A stretch of 64,000 bases of DNA from Rhodovibrio salinarum DSM 9154 (GTDB lineage: Bacteria > Pseudomonadota > Alphaproteobacteria > Kiloniellales > Rhodovibrionaceae): contig NZ_KI911559.1 in the NCBI RefSeq assembly GCF_000515255.1, positions 1,401,548 through 1,465,547 on the forward strand. The letters run 5' to 3'. Under the pieces are notes generated by a model that was not told the DNA's origin, ran no database searches, and saw nothing but the letters and a program-made list of their open reading frames with translations. The position numbers and the translations under genes are program-made. This document shows, piece by piece, positions 31,172 through 39,913 of the stretch. Numbering within the stretch: the stretch's first letter is position 1; each line of letters starts with the position of its first letter.

Positions 31172-33248
31172 GTTGCGGCTGACGCTCGATCTCTAAGCGG
31201 CTATAATGTACATCGTGCAGGTGTCGCCGTCGTAGCAGTTGCGGCTGACGCTCGATCTCTAAGCGGCTATAATCGCCACGCCCCGCATGCGCCCGCCGGC
31301 GTAGTTGCGGCTGACGCTCGATCTCTAAGCGGCTATAATACGATATTATGTCGATAACTCGCGTACAAGGTTGCGGCTGACGCTCGATCTCTAAGCGGCT
31401 ATAATTAAAGCTGCATCCCACCGACCAATTCGGTCGTTGCGGCTGACGCTCGATCTCTAAGCGGCTATAATAACCGCATAATGCGGTCGATGTTGTGGAC
31501 AGTTGCGGCTGACGCTCGATCTCTAAGCGGCTATAATGATACCTCGACGCGGTTCACCGGATGATGGGTTGCGGCTGACGCTCGATCTCTAAGCGGCTAT
31601 AATGCCGGGCCGGAGCGGGATCGGGTCCACACCGTTGCGGCTGACGCTCGATCTCTAAGCGGCTATAATGATAGCGGTCCGCAATAGCCTCGTCAGAAAG
31701 TTGCGGCTGACGCTCGATCTCTAAGCGGCTATAATGCTCCAAGAATATATTGACAATCACTGCAGTTGCGGCTGACGCTCGATCTCTAAGCGGCTATAAT
31801 GGCACATCATGGTGCGGCAGCAGAAGACCGGTTGCGGCTGACGCTCGATCTCTAAGCGGCTATAATGTTCGAGGAAGTCGGGCGGTCAATTCAATCGTTG
31901 CGGCTGACGCTCGATCTCTAAGCGGCTATAATCGAGTTCCGCAAGACGTTGTTCGAGGACAAGTTGCGGCTGACGCTCGATCTCTAAGCGGCTATAATGC
32001 TTCGGCTTGCTCATTCCGGTCTCGCGAGTTGCGGCTGACGCTCGATCTCTAAGCGGCTATAATGGCCTTCATGTCGCCGCGGTAGGTGTTGGAGTTGCGG
32101 CTGACGCTCGATCTCTAAGCGGCTATAATATTTCTGACCTACGCCGAGGGTGCGCCGCAGTTGCGGCTGACGCTCGATCTCTAAGCGGCTATAATGAACA
32201 CCCGTATGCAGTCGTGGTCGCGTACGTTGCGGCTGACGCTCGATCTCTAAGCGGCTATAATCTTCCTGAGTATCGGGGCGGCGCGACGACATGTTGCGGC
32301 TGACGCTCGATCTCTAAGCGGCTATAATGGATCTCTACAGCGGGAAAGTCCTGGCCTGGTTGCGGCTGACGCTCGATCTCTAAGCGGCTATAATAAACAA
32401 TTGGCGCACTAGCACGAAAGCTGAGTTGCGGCTGACGCTCGATCTCTAAGCGGCTATAATCCTGCCCGACGGCCTGCGGGCCGGCATCCCGTTGCGGCTG
32501 ACGCTCGATCTCTAAGCGGCTATAATGATATGGAGTTCGCTGCGCGTCCGTGGGAGTTGCGGCTGACGCTCGATCTCTAAGCGGCTATAATGCTCTTGGC
32601 CGCGGTAGGCGGTCGAGACGGTTGCGGCTGACGCTCGATCTCTAAGCGGCTATAATGGTTTCGAGAGCACGTCGACCCCTGCGAAGTTGCGGCTGACGCT
32701 CGATCTCTAAGCGGCTATAATGGTGCCCCGATCTCGACGGTGATCCGCTCGGTTGCGGCTGACGCTCGATCTCTAAGCGGCTATAATCGGCCGGCAACGC
32801 CGACGCCGGCGTCGAGTGTTGCGGCTGACGCTCGATCTCTAAGCGGCTATAATGACGACGCCCACGACGACCGGCACACGCAAGTTGCGGCTGACGCTCG
32901 ATCTCTAAGCGGCTATAATAAGCCCCGGCATGCCAGCCGGTAGTGATGGTTGCGGCTGACGCTCGATCTCTAAGCGGCTATAATGCGCCCGCTGCGCTTC
33001 GGCAACGTCGGCGTGTTGCGGCTGACGCTCGATCTCTAAGCGGCTATAATTTCCGCCATCAGTAAGGCACCTCTTCTGCGGTTGCGGCTGACGCTCGATC
33101 TCTAAGCGGCTATAATCCAGGCATCAAATGGGCCACGACCGTAGGGGTTGCGGCTGACGCTCGATCTCTAAGCGGCTATAATACCTGGTGGCGATTGTGC
33201 GCGTCCTCCCAGGTTGCGGCTGACGCTCGATCTCTAAGCGGCTATAAT
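31172..33248 (+). CRISPR. Type II-C CRISPR array, 32 repeats and 31 spacers
   Basis: The 36-bp repeat begins GTTGCGGCTGACGCTCG and ends AAGCGGCTATAAT; the first copy is 31172-31207 and the last 33213-33248. I counted 32 copies with no visible sequence variation and 31 unique spacers, of which most are 30 bp, several 29 bp, and one (after repeat 17) 31 bp. Orientation is given as plus because the repeat's complement matches an anti-repeat at 39363, because GTTG-type 5' ends are typical of crRNA repeats in type II, and because a Rho-independent terminator follows the array on the plus strand. The TATAAT at each repeat end, with CTGACG 17 bp upstream, looks like a promoter in every repeat. Confidence 0.98.
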
Positions 33249-33260
33249 AGATACCTTGCT

Positions 33261-33288
33261 AAGCCCCTGACCCAGGGGCTTTTTCTTG
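33261..33288 (+). terminator. Rho-independent terminator after the CRISPR array
   Basis: A 9-bp perfect stem AAGCCCCTG/CAGGGGCTT (33261-33269 with 33273-33281), a 3-nt loop and a T-rich tail (TTTTTCTT). It lies 12 bp past the last repeat. The T-run is on the plus strand only, so it stops transcripts leaving the array rather than those coming from cas2. Confidence 0.88.
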
Positions 33289-33321
33289 CCCAGCCAATGG
33301 GCGAATTTGAACGTTTGGCGG

Positions 33322-33666
33322 TCAGAAAAGGGCGAGTTGGTTTGGATTTCCACGGCCGCGTTCCCGTTTTCGTCCCGTAAAAATGCGCGCGTTGGCGTAT
33401 TGTTTATCGGTCAGGGTAACGATGTGCACCTTGCCGCTTGCTGGCAAGCTGCCGCGAATGCGCTGGATGCGCGTTTCCGCCGCTTCCTTGCTTTCGACGA
33501 AGCGGAGATAGACGGAAAACTGCGCCATCTCGAAGCCTTCGTCGAGCAGGAAGTTGCGAAAGTCGGTCGCCGCCTTGCGTTCCCGCTTGGTGCCCACCGG
33601 TAGATCGAACATCACATAGAGCCACATGAGACGATACCCGCTGAGTGCCGGATACGACCGGGCCAT
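33322..33666 (-). CDS. cas2: CRISPR-associated endoribonuclease-like protein Cas2
   Basis: A 114-residue adaptation protein that forms the spacer-integration complex with Cas1. The ferredoxin-like fold starts at LMWLYVMFDLPVGTKRERKAA, with the conserved Asp after the first strand, followed by DFRNFLLDEGFEMAQFSVYLR and KVHIVTLTDKQY. The C-terminus ends NPNQLALF, common in type II-C Cas2. The ATG at 33666 begins 3 bp after the cas1 stop; an internal Met at residue 14 is also possible. It is the last gene of the cas9-cas1-cas2 operon and converges on the array. Confidence 0.95.
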   Translation of the reverse strand: MARSYPALSGYRLMWLYVMFDLPVGTKRERKAATDFRNFLLDEGFEMAQFSVYLRFVESKEAAETRIQRIRGSLPASGKVHIVTLTDKQYANARIFTGRKRERGRGNPNQLALF

Positions 33667-33669
33667 GGG

Positions 33670-34569
33670 TCAAGCCAGCAGCGGCGGTACCCGCCGTGCC
33701 AGGTCCAGTTCACGTGCCGTGCCGGCGTAGCATTGCGCCAGCGACACGGCGGCGCGTTCCAGGCAGGTGCCGACCGGGGTCATCCCGTCCGTCGTGCTCA
33801 TGTCCAGGGTCAGGATTCGCGCCAGGTCCGGCTTGGTGGTGCGGTCGACGGTTTCCGCCCCGTCGTTCACCAGATCGGCAACCAACAGGTCCGCCATGGG
33901 GCGGAACGGTTCCATCAGGTCGTCGGCCAGTTGGAAAGCGTTGCCCCGCTGCCGATGGGCGAGACCGAGGCTGGGGTGCAGGCCCGCCGCCATGATCGCC
34001 CGCGCCGTGCCGGCGCGCAGCACGGTATAGGCGTAGTTCAGCAGGGCGTTGACCCCGTCCATGTCGCGGTTGCGGCGGAAGTCCGGTCCGAACAGGAGCG
34101 GCCAGTAGCGCCGGGCCGCCTGCGCCTCCACATTCTCTGGATCGCCGGAACGGACCTTGCGCTGCAGCAGTTGGAAACCGGTGTGGCTTGCGCCGACGGC
34201 ACGCAGCGTTTCCGCCTGCCCGGCGATCTTGGCCCGGACCAGTTGGGCCCACAGCCGCTTTTTCAGCGGCTTCGGCGCTGCCGCCTGGTCGGCGAGCCGG
34301 CCGGCCTGGGTGTGGTGGCCGGCGACCGGCAGCAGGAAGGCAGCCGGCAAATGGTTCGATCCGCACAGCACCACCGGGGCACCGCGCTCCGCCAGGGCGG
34401 CGATCAGCGCGTTGGAGTAGGTCAGGCCATAGCCGCTGGCGATCACCGCGACCACGTCGTCGAGCGGCACGCGGCCGATTTCCGCGCCGTTGGCGGCGAC
34501 GGTCAGGAAGCCACGGTCCTTGGCAAGGTGCCGCCCGGTTTCCGCCACCTCCACCACGCGCCCGATCAC
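33670..34569 (-). CDS. cas1: CRISPR-associated integrase Cas1
   Basis: A 299-residue integrase that inserts new spacers with Cas2. The N-terminal beta domain has DDVVAVIASGYGLTYSNALIAALAERGAPVVLC. The catalytic alpha domain carries the metal ligands Glu in NVEAQAARRYWPLLFG, His in GLHPSLGLAH, and the acidic residue in QLADDLMEPFRPM. Length and pattern fit type II Cas1. The ATG at 34569 overlaps the cas9 stop (ATGA), showing coupled translation. No csn2 or cas4 gene is present, consistent with subtype II-C. Confidence 0.96.
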   Translation of the reverse strand: MIGRVVEVAETGRHLAKDRGFLTVAANGAEIGRVPLDDVVAVIASGYGLTYSNALIAALAERGAPVVLCGSNHLPAAFLLPVAGHHTQAGRLADQAAAPKPLKKRLWAQLVRAKIAGQAETLRAVGASHTGFQLLQRKVRSGDPENVEAQAARRYWPLLFGPDFRRNRDMDGVNALLNYAYTVLRAGTARAIMAAGLHPSLGLAHRQRGNAFQLADDLMEPFRPMADLLVADLVNDGAETVDRTTKPDLARILTLDMSTTDGMTPVGTCLERAAVSLAQCYAGTARELDLARRVPPLLA

Positions 34570-37500
34570 CGGGGCTCTCCATCGCGTGCAGGCTTGACCC
34601 GGCCGAGAACGTCAACATGGACGCGTCGGGCGTTGGCAGTTTTCAGTTTGCTCCAAGTGGCGAACACCCATTGCAGGTGATCATCCTTGTCTTCATGCCG
34701 CGCTTGAATGCTGCCGCCTTCGTTATGGGCGGCGAGACGCACGCGTTTTGCGGAGGGTTCCAGGCGATGCACGCGGTAGACACAGCTGCCTAGCCCATTG
34801 TCGAAATCCGCTTCGACGCAGTCACCCGGGTGCAGCCGCATCACGAGCCGGGCGTTCGGATTCTTATCTGGCCAGTCCGGCGTGTAGCCGGGCTGGTTGG
34901 CGTCGTGCATGGTCACCCCTTCGCCCTGCCAGGTGCCGTCGGGGAGCTCGAAAATCTCCACCCGGTGGTTGTCGCCGGGGACGTACGCCTTCTCGAAGGT
35001 CCGGCCCAGGCTGTCGGTATGGCGGACGGTGCGCACGGACTTCTCGGTCTTCAGGAGGCGCACGCGGTAGACCTGCTGGTCCCGGGCGAATTCATCCAGC
35101 AGGGCGCGCCGGCGTGCGCCGGTCAATGTGCCTTCCCGCGTTTCTGCCGCCTGCAAGTGGGCGTGCAGTTTCTCCCGCAGGCGGGCGTCGCGAATCTGGC
35201 CGATCTCTTTGTTGGTGAGGTCCGTCACCGGTTTGCGGGTCACCAAGTTGAAGCGCTTGTCGTCGATCTCCTCGTCGACCCGGCCATAGGCGGTCTGCTC
35301 GTGCAGGCGGCCGGCGGTTTGATGCACGTCGGCCTGGGCGCCGGGGGCCAGGCCGTGGTCGGGCTTGTGGCTCACCACCATTGTCCGCAGCCGGGCCCAC
35401 AGGTCGTCGCGGTAGCCGGGGTAGGGCTCCGGAAACGCGCCCTGCGGAAACCGGCGGTCGAGGTCGAGTTCTTCCGCTTGGGCGGAGGCGCGGGCGATCC
35501 GGTTCAGCAGGCCGCGGTCGGTGTTGGCGACGACAAAGGCGTCGATCGTGTGGTGCCGGTGGTCGTTCCGGTTTTTCGCCGCTGTATCGCTCTCGGCTTC
35601 CGCTTCGGTTTTGCGATTATCCTCCCGTGGCAGGACGTTCAGACCCCACTTGCCGCGGAGCATCGCGGTGAGCCGTCCGGGCACGACCCAGACTTGGTCG
35701 CAAACCTGCTCCAGGTAGGTCTTGGCGAGGCGCGACATGTATTTGGTGTCGTTCAGTTGTCTGGCGAGGAAATCGCCGTGCTCTGCGAGCTTTTCCATCG
35801 CATCCGGCTGGAAGCGCCAAGCTTTTGCCGGCACGATCCGCTGGGCCCGGGCGACGATCTCTTCCAACTCCGTCCCGGACCAGACATCCACCGGCGGGCG
35901 CTTGCCCTTTTGGCGGTTGGCTTCGCGCGTGCACAGCACCTTGTTCGCGAAGCTGTCGTCCAGGGTCTTGGAGTGCGGCAGAATATGCTCGATTTCGATC
36001 TGGGGCGTGAACAGGTCTTGGCAGCCGATTGGGGTGCCGGTGAAGACGCATACCCGTTCGTCCGGAGGCAGCTCTTCGTAAAGGCGTAGCCGCAGCATCG
36101 AATCGCGGCTGACAGGCACACCGAGCTCCGCCAGTCGGGCGCGGCGTTGCTCGTTGCGGGTCTCGTTCTCCCGGTTGCGCTGCTGATCCTTGGCCTTTTG
36201 CTCTTGGTTCTGCTTCAGCTCGCGGCTCAGCTCGATCACGACTTCTGTCGGCGGGCCATAGCTATCGATCAGCGCATTGACCAGCTTGCGCACCTGGTTG
36301 AGCGCGATGTGCACGGTCGGGTTCGCCACCCGGCCAACCCGCTCCTGCGAACCGTCCGGCGCGGCCGGGTTGGAGATCACGTGACGGGGCAGCGCCTCGC
36401 CATAGTAGGGCAGGCGCGTTGCAAGCCCGTCGCGGCGGTGATCGGAGTGGTGGTGGCCGATCGCCGCGACAGCTTCATCGTAGGTTAGGGGTCGGGCATA
36501 GACCTCGCCCGTCTCGGGATCGCCCCCGTCCTCGCGGGACTGCGTCTCCATCCCCTGGACCAGATCCCGCAGCACGCCGCGTCCGAATTGTCCGTGTCCG
36601 TCGGGCAAGCGCACGGTGGTCAGGTGCTTGGCCTTATCGGTGTCGATACCAAGGGTGTCGCGCAGCCATTCCGCCAGGGCGTCGGGGTCCTCGACGGCGA
36701 GCAGGTGTTCGACGACGGCAATCTGGCGGTCGCGGGGGAGGGCCGGCCACTGCTTGCCCAGGGCGTTCTTGTGGGCGAGTTTTGCCGCTGTCTGGTCCGG
36801 CGGGAAACCGGTCTGGCCGGCCAACTCGTAATTGAACCGGGCCTCGCCCGGCAGCTTGAGGGCCTTGCGCAGACTCTCGAAGGTCACGCGGTTGGTGGAT
36901 CGGCAACTGAGTACGCCGATCAGCTTATCGCGCTCCTCAAGGGTCAGATAACGCGCCGGCTGCCCGGGCCGGGCGATCACGCGCAGTTGTGCCACGTCTT
37001 GAAGCATGCGGAAGCGCTGGAACAGCGGATGCGCCTTGGGGGCGCGGGCACCAAGGTCGACCGTCACGCCATCCAGCTCGACCTCCGCGACCGCCGGGCG
37101 CAGCGTGCAGCGGCCGACCGGTGGTGTCTTCAGCGGGCGCTGCTCAATGACAATGCGCTTGATGTCCTGCAGCAGATCGCCGGTTAGCTGGGGATGGTGG
37201 GGCTGTTGCGCCTGCCAGATTGCGTCCAGTTCTTGTTCGATCAGTTGGCGCGAGGGGTACCAGGGGTAGGTGACCTTGGTGCCATTACGCTGGGGACGGA
37301 AACGGACCGTCTGAGGCGTTTCAGCTTGGTCGGTGCGGTGGCCATATTTGTCGCGCCCGTGCCGCTTCGCCAGCAGCTGTCCAAGTGTTGTGGCAGCTTC
37401 TGCATCCAGGGCCTGCGTGAGCTCGGCGATGCCTTGCTTGATGGCGCCCTGCTCGGCGTCCTGATTATCGGCCAGTCGATTCGACTGGAAGCCGCGGCGC

Positions 37501-37913
37501 TGGTTCAGATGGAAGATCGCGCGGCCCAATTCATAGGCGTTGAGCGGCCCTTCCAACGCAGCGGCGCGCAACCAGTAAGGGTCCAGCCGTTCCAGCTCTT
37601 TGCGCTTTTCCACGTCCTCCGGCATGAGGCCGGCTGTGATCAGCGTCTGCATCAGCCGCCGCTGACGTCGAACGAAGCGGTCACGCCGTCGACGGGCGCT
37701 GCGCGCAGCTCGACGGTCTGCAGCCAGCGATTCCTTTGATTGCGGATCGCGTCCGGCCTCTTCTTGCGGGGTGAGCAGACGGGTCCCCGCATCCAGCAAG
37801 CCGACGGGCTGATGCGCTGGCCGGCCATCTGTGGTGGTGGTCCTTTCCAGATGAAGGGCACACCACCCGATGGAGTTGCTGCCCAGATCGAGTCCTAGCC
37901 GGTACTGTTGCAT
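34566..37913 (-). CDS. cas9: Type II-C CRISPR effector nuclease Cas9
   Basis: RNA-guided double-strand DNA endonuclease of 1115 residues, within the II-C size range. RuvC-I has Asp9 in YRLGLDLGSNSIGW. An Arg-rich bridge helix follows (RAARSARRRRDRFVRRQRR). RuvC-II has Glu561 in VVIELSRELKQ, the HNH domain has His643 in IEIEHILPHSKTLDDSFANK, and RuvC-III has Asp791 in HHTIDAFVVA. All four catalytic positions are present, so the enzyme looks active. The C-terminal 250 residues are the wedge/PAM-interacting region. An in-frame GTG at 37961 could add 16 residues; ATG 37913 is preferred for its canonical N-terminus. cas9 heads the operon, 115 bp from an ISAs1-type element. Confidence 0.97.
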   Translation of the reverse strand: MQQYRLGLDLGSNSIGWCALHLERTTTTDGRPAHQPVGLLDAGTRLLTPQEEAGRDPQSKESLAADRRAARSARRRRDRFVRRQRRLMQTLITAGLMPEDVEKRKELERLDPYWLRAAALEGPLNAYELGRAIFHLNQRRGFQSNRLADNQDAEQGAIKQGIAELTQALDAEAATTLGQLLAKRHGRDKYGHRTDQAETPQTVRFRPQRNGTKVTYPWYPSRQLIEQELDAIWQAQQPHHPQLTGDLLQDIKRIVIEQRPLKTPPVGRCTLRPAVAEVELDGVTVDLGARAPKAHPLFQRFRMLQDVAQLRVIARPGQPARYLTLEERDKLIGVLSCRSTNRVTFESLRKALKLPGEARFNYELAGQTGFPPDQTAAKLAHKNALGKQWPALPRDRQIAVVEHLLAVEDPDALAEWLRDTLGIDTDKAKHLTTVRLPDGHGQFGRGVLRDLVQGMETQSREDGGDPETGEVYARPLTYDEAVAAIGHHHSDHRRDGLATRLPYYGEALPRHVISNPAAPDGSQERVGRVANPTVHIALNQVRKLVNALIDSYGPPTEVVIELSRELKQNQEQKAKDQQRNRENETRNEQRRARLAELGVPVSRDSMLRLRLYEELPPDERVCVFTGTPIGCQDLFTPQIEIEHILPHSKTLDDSFANKVLCTREANRQKGKRPPVDVWSGTELEEIVARAQRIVPAKAWRFQPDAMEKLAEHGDFLARQLNDTKYMSRLAKTYLEQVCDQVWVVPGRLTAMLRGKWGLNVLPREDNRKTEAEAESDTAAKNRNDHRHHTIDAFVVANTDRGLLNRIARASAQAEELDLDRRFPQGAFPEPYPGYRDDLWARLRTMVVSHKPDHGLAPGAQADVHQTAGRLHEQTAYGRVDEEIDDKRFNLVTRKPVTDLTNKEIGQIRDARLREKLHAHLQAAETREGTLTGARRRALLDEFARDQQVYRVRLLKTEKSVRTVRHTDSLGRTFEKAYVPGDNHRVEIFELPDGTWQGEGVTMHDANQPGYTPDWPDKNPNARLVMRLHPGDCVEADFDNGLGSCVYRVHRLEPSAKRVRLAAHNEGGSIQARHEDKDDHLQWVFATWSKLKTANARRVHVDVLGRVKPARDGEPR

Positions 37914-37981
37914 TATCGCACCCCCATGCTCGCCCCATGCCTGTGGCGCCGCGCTCGCCACATCCGCGTCTTAGCCAAGAA

Positions 37982-38011
37982 ATACTAGCGTGTCGGTCGT
38001 GATTTCGACAG
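37982..38011 (-). promoter_or_regulatory. Possible cas9 promoter
   Basis: On the minus strand a CTGTCG (38011-38006) and a TAGTAT (37987-37982) are 18 bp apart, 69 bp upstream of the cas9 ATG. The inserted IS begins only a few bases upstream of this -35-like element, so the promoter would have survived the insertion. Match quality is modest. Confidence 0.35.
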
Positions 38012-38017
38012 GGGTGC

Positions 38018-39304
38018 TAGGCGATCGCACGGCAACGAGTCCGGGTTAACGGGCGGCAGAGGTGAGGATCTTCTGGAGGTAGTCGGTGTTCCAGCCGGCG
38101 ATTTTCCGGGCGGTTTTCAGGGAGTTTTTGTCTTTGCCGCGTCGCAGGATGTTGAAGGCGAAGCGCCTGACCAGCGCCATGTTCTTGGCGCCGTGCCCGC
38201 GGCGCAGGCGTGAGAGGTCCTCCTTGAAGGTCACGTCGAGCACCCAGTGCAGACTCTCGATCCCCCAGTGGCCGCGGATCGCCTGGGCGGCGCGCTCGGG
38301 GGTGAGTTTGGCAGAGGAGAGGTAGTACCGGATCTGCTCGCTGACGTGGCCGGCCTTCTCGCTGCGAGAGGTCGTCTGGATCAGGCAGGCCAGGCCGGGA
38401 AACCGCGGTTCGCCGGGATAGCGCCGGTTGCCGCCGAGCCACGCGATATCATGGCAGACCCGGTAGGTCCGGGTTTCCAGCCGGCCATGGTCCTTGTCGA
38501 CGACCTCCAGACTGGGCAGCCCGGCGCTGGCGGGGTCGGTGAAGAAGAGGTCGGCCTCCGCGTGTAGGCTGGGCTGGTTGGCCTTGAGCGCGACGACGTA
38601 ATCCGCTCCGGCCTCCTGGATCGCGGCGGCGACCGCGGGCGTGGCGCCGATCGCGTCCACAGTGACCAAAGCGCCGTTGACCGGCAGGCGCCCCAAAATG
38701 GCGCGGATCGCTGCGGTCTCGTTAGCTTTGTCCGGCACGGCTTCCTGCGCCAGGACGAGGCGCTCGTTGGACGCCCAGGCGGAGACCAGATGAAGCGCCG
38801 CCTGGGCGGCATTGGTATCGTGGCTGCGCCGCAACGTCTTGCCGTCGAGCGCGACGACCTCGGGGCCATCTGGCCGCAAGTCGGCCACCCAGGCCATGAA
38901 CGCCGCCTCGAACAGCGCGGGATCGATCCGGTTCATCACAGTTCGCAGCCAGTCCTCCTTGGGCACGCCGAAGTAGAACTCTCCGTGTTGGCGCAGGAAC
39001 GCCACGTGGCTGTCGCCCCAAGCCACGATCTCGTCGTAGTCATCGCATCCAGCGATGGTGGCGCTGGTCACCAGGAACAACAGCTCCGACAGCTGGAAGC
39101 GAACCCGCCACGGATCGCGGGGATCCTCGACCCGGCTGAAGTGCTGCAACAAGAGGCGCAGACTATCGCGGGGCGGCGCCTGATCCATCCGCAGGTCTCC
39201 TTTCGAACCGGGGAAACCTGTTTGAATCAAACCGCTCCGCGTCGGCACCAGCGAAATCCGTACCTCACCGCGTTAACCTGAGCAGGTTGCCGTGTAGGCG
39301 ATCG
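38018..39304 (-). mobile_element. ISAs1-family insertion sequence between cas9 and tracrRNA
   Basis: The element proper is 38028-39294 (1267 bp). Its ends are inverted repeats beginning CACGGCAAC and continuing to GGTTAACG, 19 of 24 positions matching. It is flanked by a perfect 10-bp direct repeat TAGGCGATCG (38018-38027 and 39295-39304), the target duplication. It carries one intact transposase gene. The exact duplication suggests a fairly recent insertion. Confidence 0.93.
38046..39188 (-). CDS. ISAs1-family transposase (H-repeat-associated type)
   Basis: A DDE transposase of 380 residues. The N-terminal domain has HFSRVEDPRDPWRVRFQLSELLFL in parts, then AGCDDYDEIVAWG. The catalytic core shows ALDGKTLRRSHD, LVTVDAIGATPAVAAAI and DYVVALKANQP, with the C-terminal Glu region RGHWGIESLHWVLDVTFKED. 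This is the DDE_Tnp_1-associated pattern of ISAs1 elements. The ATG at 39188 has AAAGGAGA seven bases upstream; a 20-residue upstream extension is less likely. The frame is intact. Confidence 0.93.
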   Translation of the reverse strand: MDQAPPRDSLRLLLQHFSRVEDPRDPWRVRFQLSELLFLVTSATIAGCDDYDEIVAWGDSHVAFLRQHGEFYFGVPKEDWLRTVMNRIDPALFEAAFMAWVADLRPDGPEVVALDGKTLRRSHDTNAAQAALHLVSAWASNERLVLAQEAVPDKANETAAIRAILGRLPVNGALVTVDAIGATPAVAAAIQEAGADYVVALKANQPSLHAEADLFFTDPASAGLPSLEVVDKDHGRLETRTYRVCHDIAWLGGNRRYPGEPRFPGLACLIQTTSRSEKAGHVSEQIRYYLSSAKLTPERAAQAIRGHWGIESLHWVLDVTFKEDLSRLRRGHGAKNMALVRRFAFNILRRGKDKNSLKTARKIAGWNTDYLQKILTSAAR

Positions 39305-39355
39305 CAACACGCTTGACAGGAAAGATTGGACATCGGAGAGTATTGCTACGGGTGT

Positions 39356-39472
39356 TGTTTGTTAGCCGCTTAGAGATCGAGTGTCACCCGTTAACAAGCA
39401 CCTTTGAGTGCACAGAATCCCTCCTCTGTTTTGGAGGGGCGCGCGGCGGGCTGCGGCCCGCCGTTTGCGTTT
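39356..39472 (+). ncRNA. tracrRNA gene of the type II-C system
   Basis: The segment 39363-39395 is the reverse complement of the CRISPR repeat over almost its full length: TAGCCGCTTAGAGATCGAG is exact, then a wobble, one mismatch and a one-base bulge near the end of the duplex, as in known crRNA:tracrRNA pairs. Downstream are a GCAC/GTGC nexus-like hairpin (39398-39411), a CCCTCC/GGAGGG hairpin (39419-39438) and a GGCGGGC/GCCCGCC hairpin with GTTT tail (39445-39466) that would terminate transcription. The gene is on the opposite strand to cas9. A TTGACA is present at 39313-39318, but no good -10 was found, so the 5' end is approximate. Confidence 0.88.
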
Positions 39473-39502
39473 GGACTTGTGCGCGCGCCGGAGGGGCGGT
39501 GG

Positions 39503-39796
39503 CTACAGCAGGTACAGCAGGCCGCCGCTAACAGCCGCCAACAGCAGGCCCATCGCCATCGAGGCGGTCAGTCGGCTGGCCTCAACCCCCGCGACGTCGG
39601 CGACCTCTTCGGGCAGGGAACGGGAGCGGGCCAAGAAGATGCGCTTGAACAGACCGGCCAGGAACAACGCCGCGCCAACGCCGAAAATGCCCCAGAACAC
39701 GACATCCAGCGAATTCGTCTGTTCCGCGGCCAAGGCCGCCAGGGCGGCGACCAGCCCGTACATCAGAATGGCGAGTATGTCCCAGGGTTTCATCAT
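39503..39796 (-). CDS. Small polytopic membrane protein of unknown function
   Basis: A 97-residue protein with three hydrophobic segments: ILAILMYGLVAALAALAA, VVFWGIFGVGAALFLAGLF and MAMGLLLAAVSGGLLYLL, with a basic loop (KRIFLARSRSLPEE) between the second and third. I do not recognise the family. The ATG at 39796 has GGGGAAG eight bases upstream; a GTG nine bases earlier is the alternative. It is about 120 bp downstream of a response-regulator gene on the same strand and 40 bp from the tracrRNA terminator on the opposite strand. Confidence 0.65.
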   Translation of the reverse strand: MMKPWDILAILMYGLVAALAALAAEQTNSLDVVFWGIFGVGAALFLAGLFKRIFLARSRSLPEEVADVAGVEASRLTASMAMGLLLAAVSGGLLYLL

Positions 39797-39913
39797 GGCG
39801 TTCACTTCCCCGCATGGCCGCGTCAGGGCCCGGTCGTATCGCCGCGCCCGTCTCTATTGAGCATGCCGCGGGGGAGAGGATCAACGCCGACGTTGCCGTG
39901 CAGGCGACTTCGT

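Noticed and set aside
31008-33380. Several ORFs across the CRISPR array containing repeated YSRLEIERQPQ or VAADARSLSGYN
   Set aside because: The repeated peptides are translations of the CRISPR repeat in frames set by the 66-bp period. They are not proteins.
39313-39346. A TTGACA/TATTGC pair as the tracrRNA promoter
   Set aside because: The TTGACA is good, but the spacing to TATTGC is 22 bases, too long for a sigma-70 promoter. The tracrRNA start is therefore left open.
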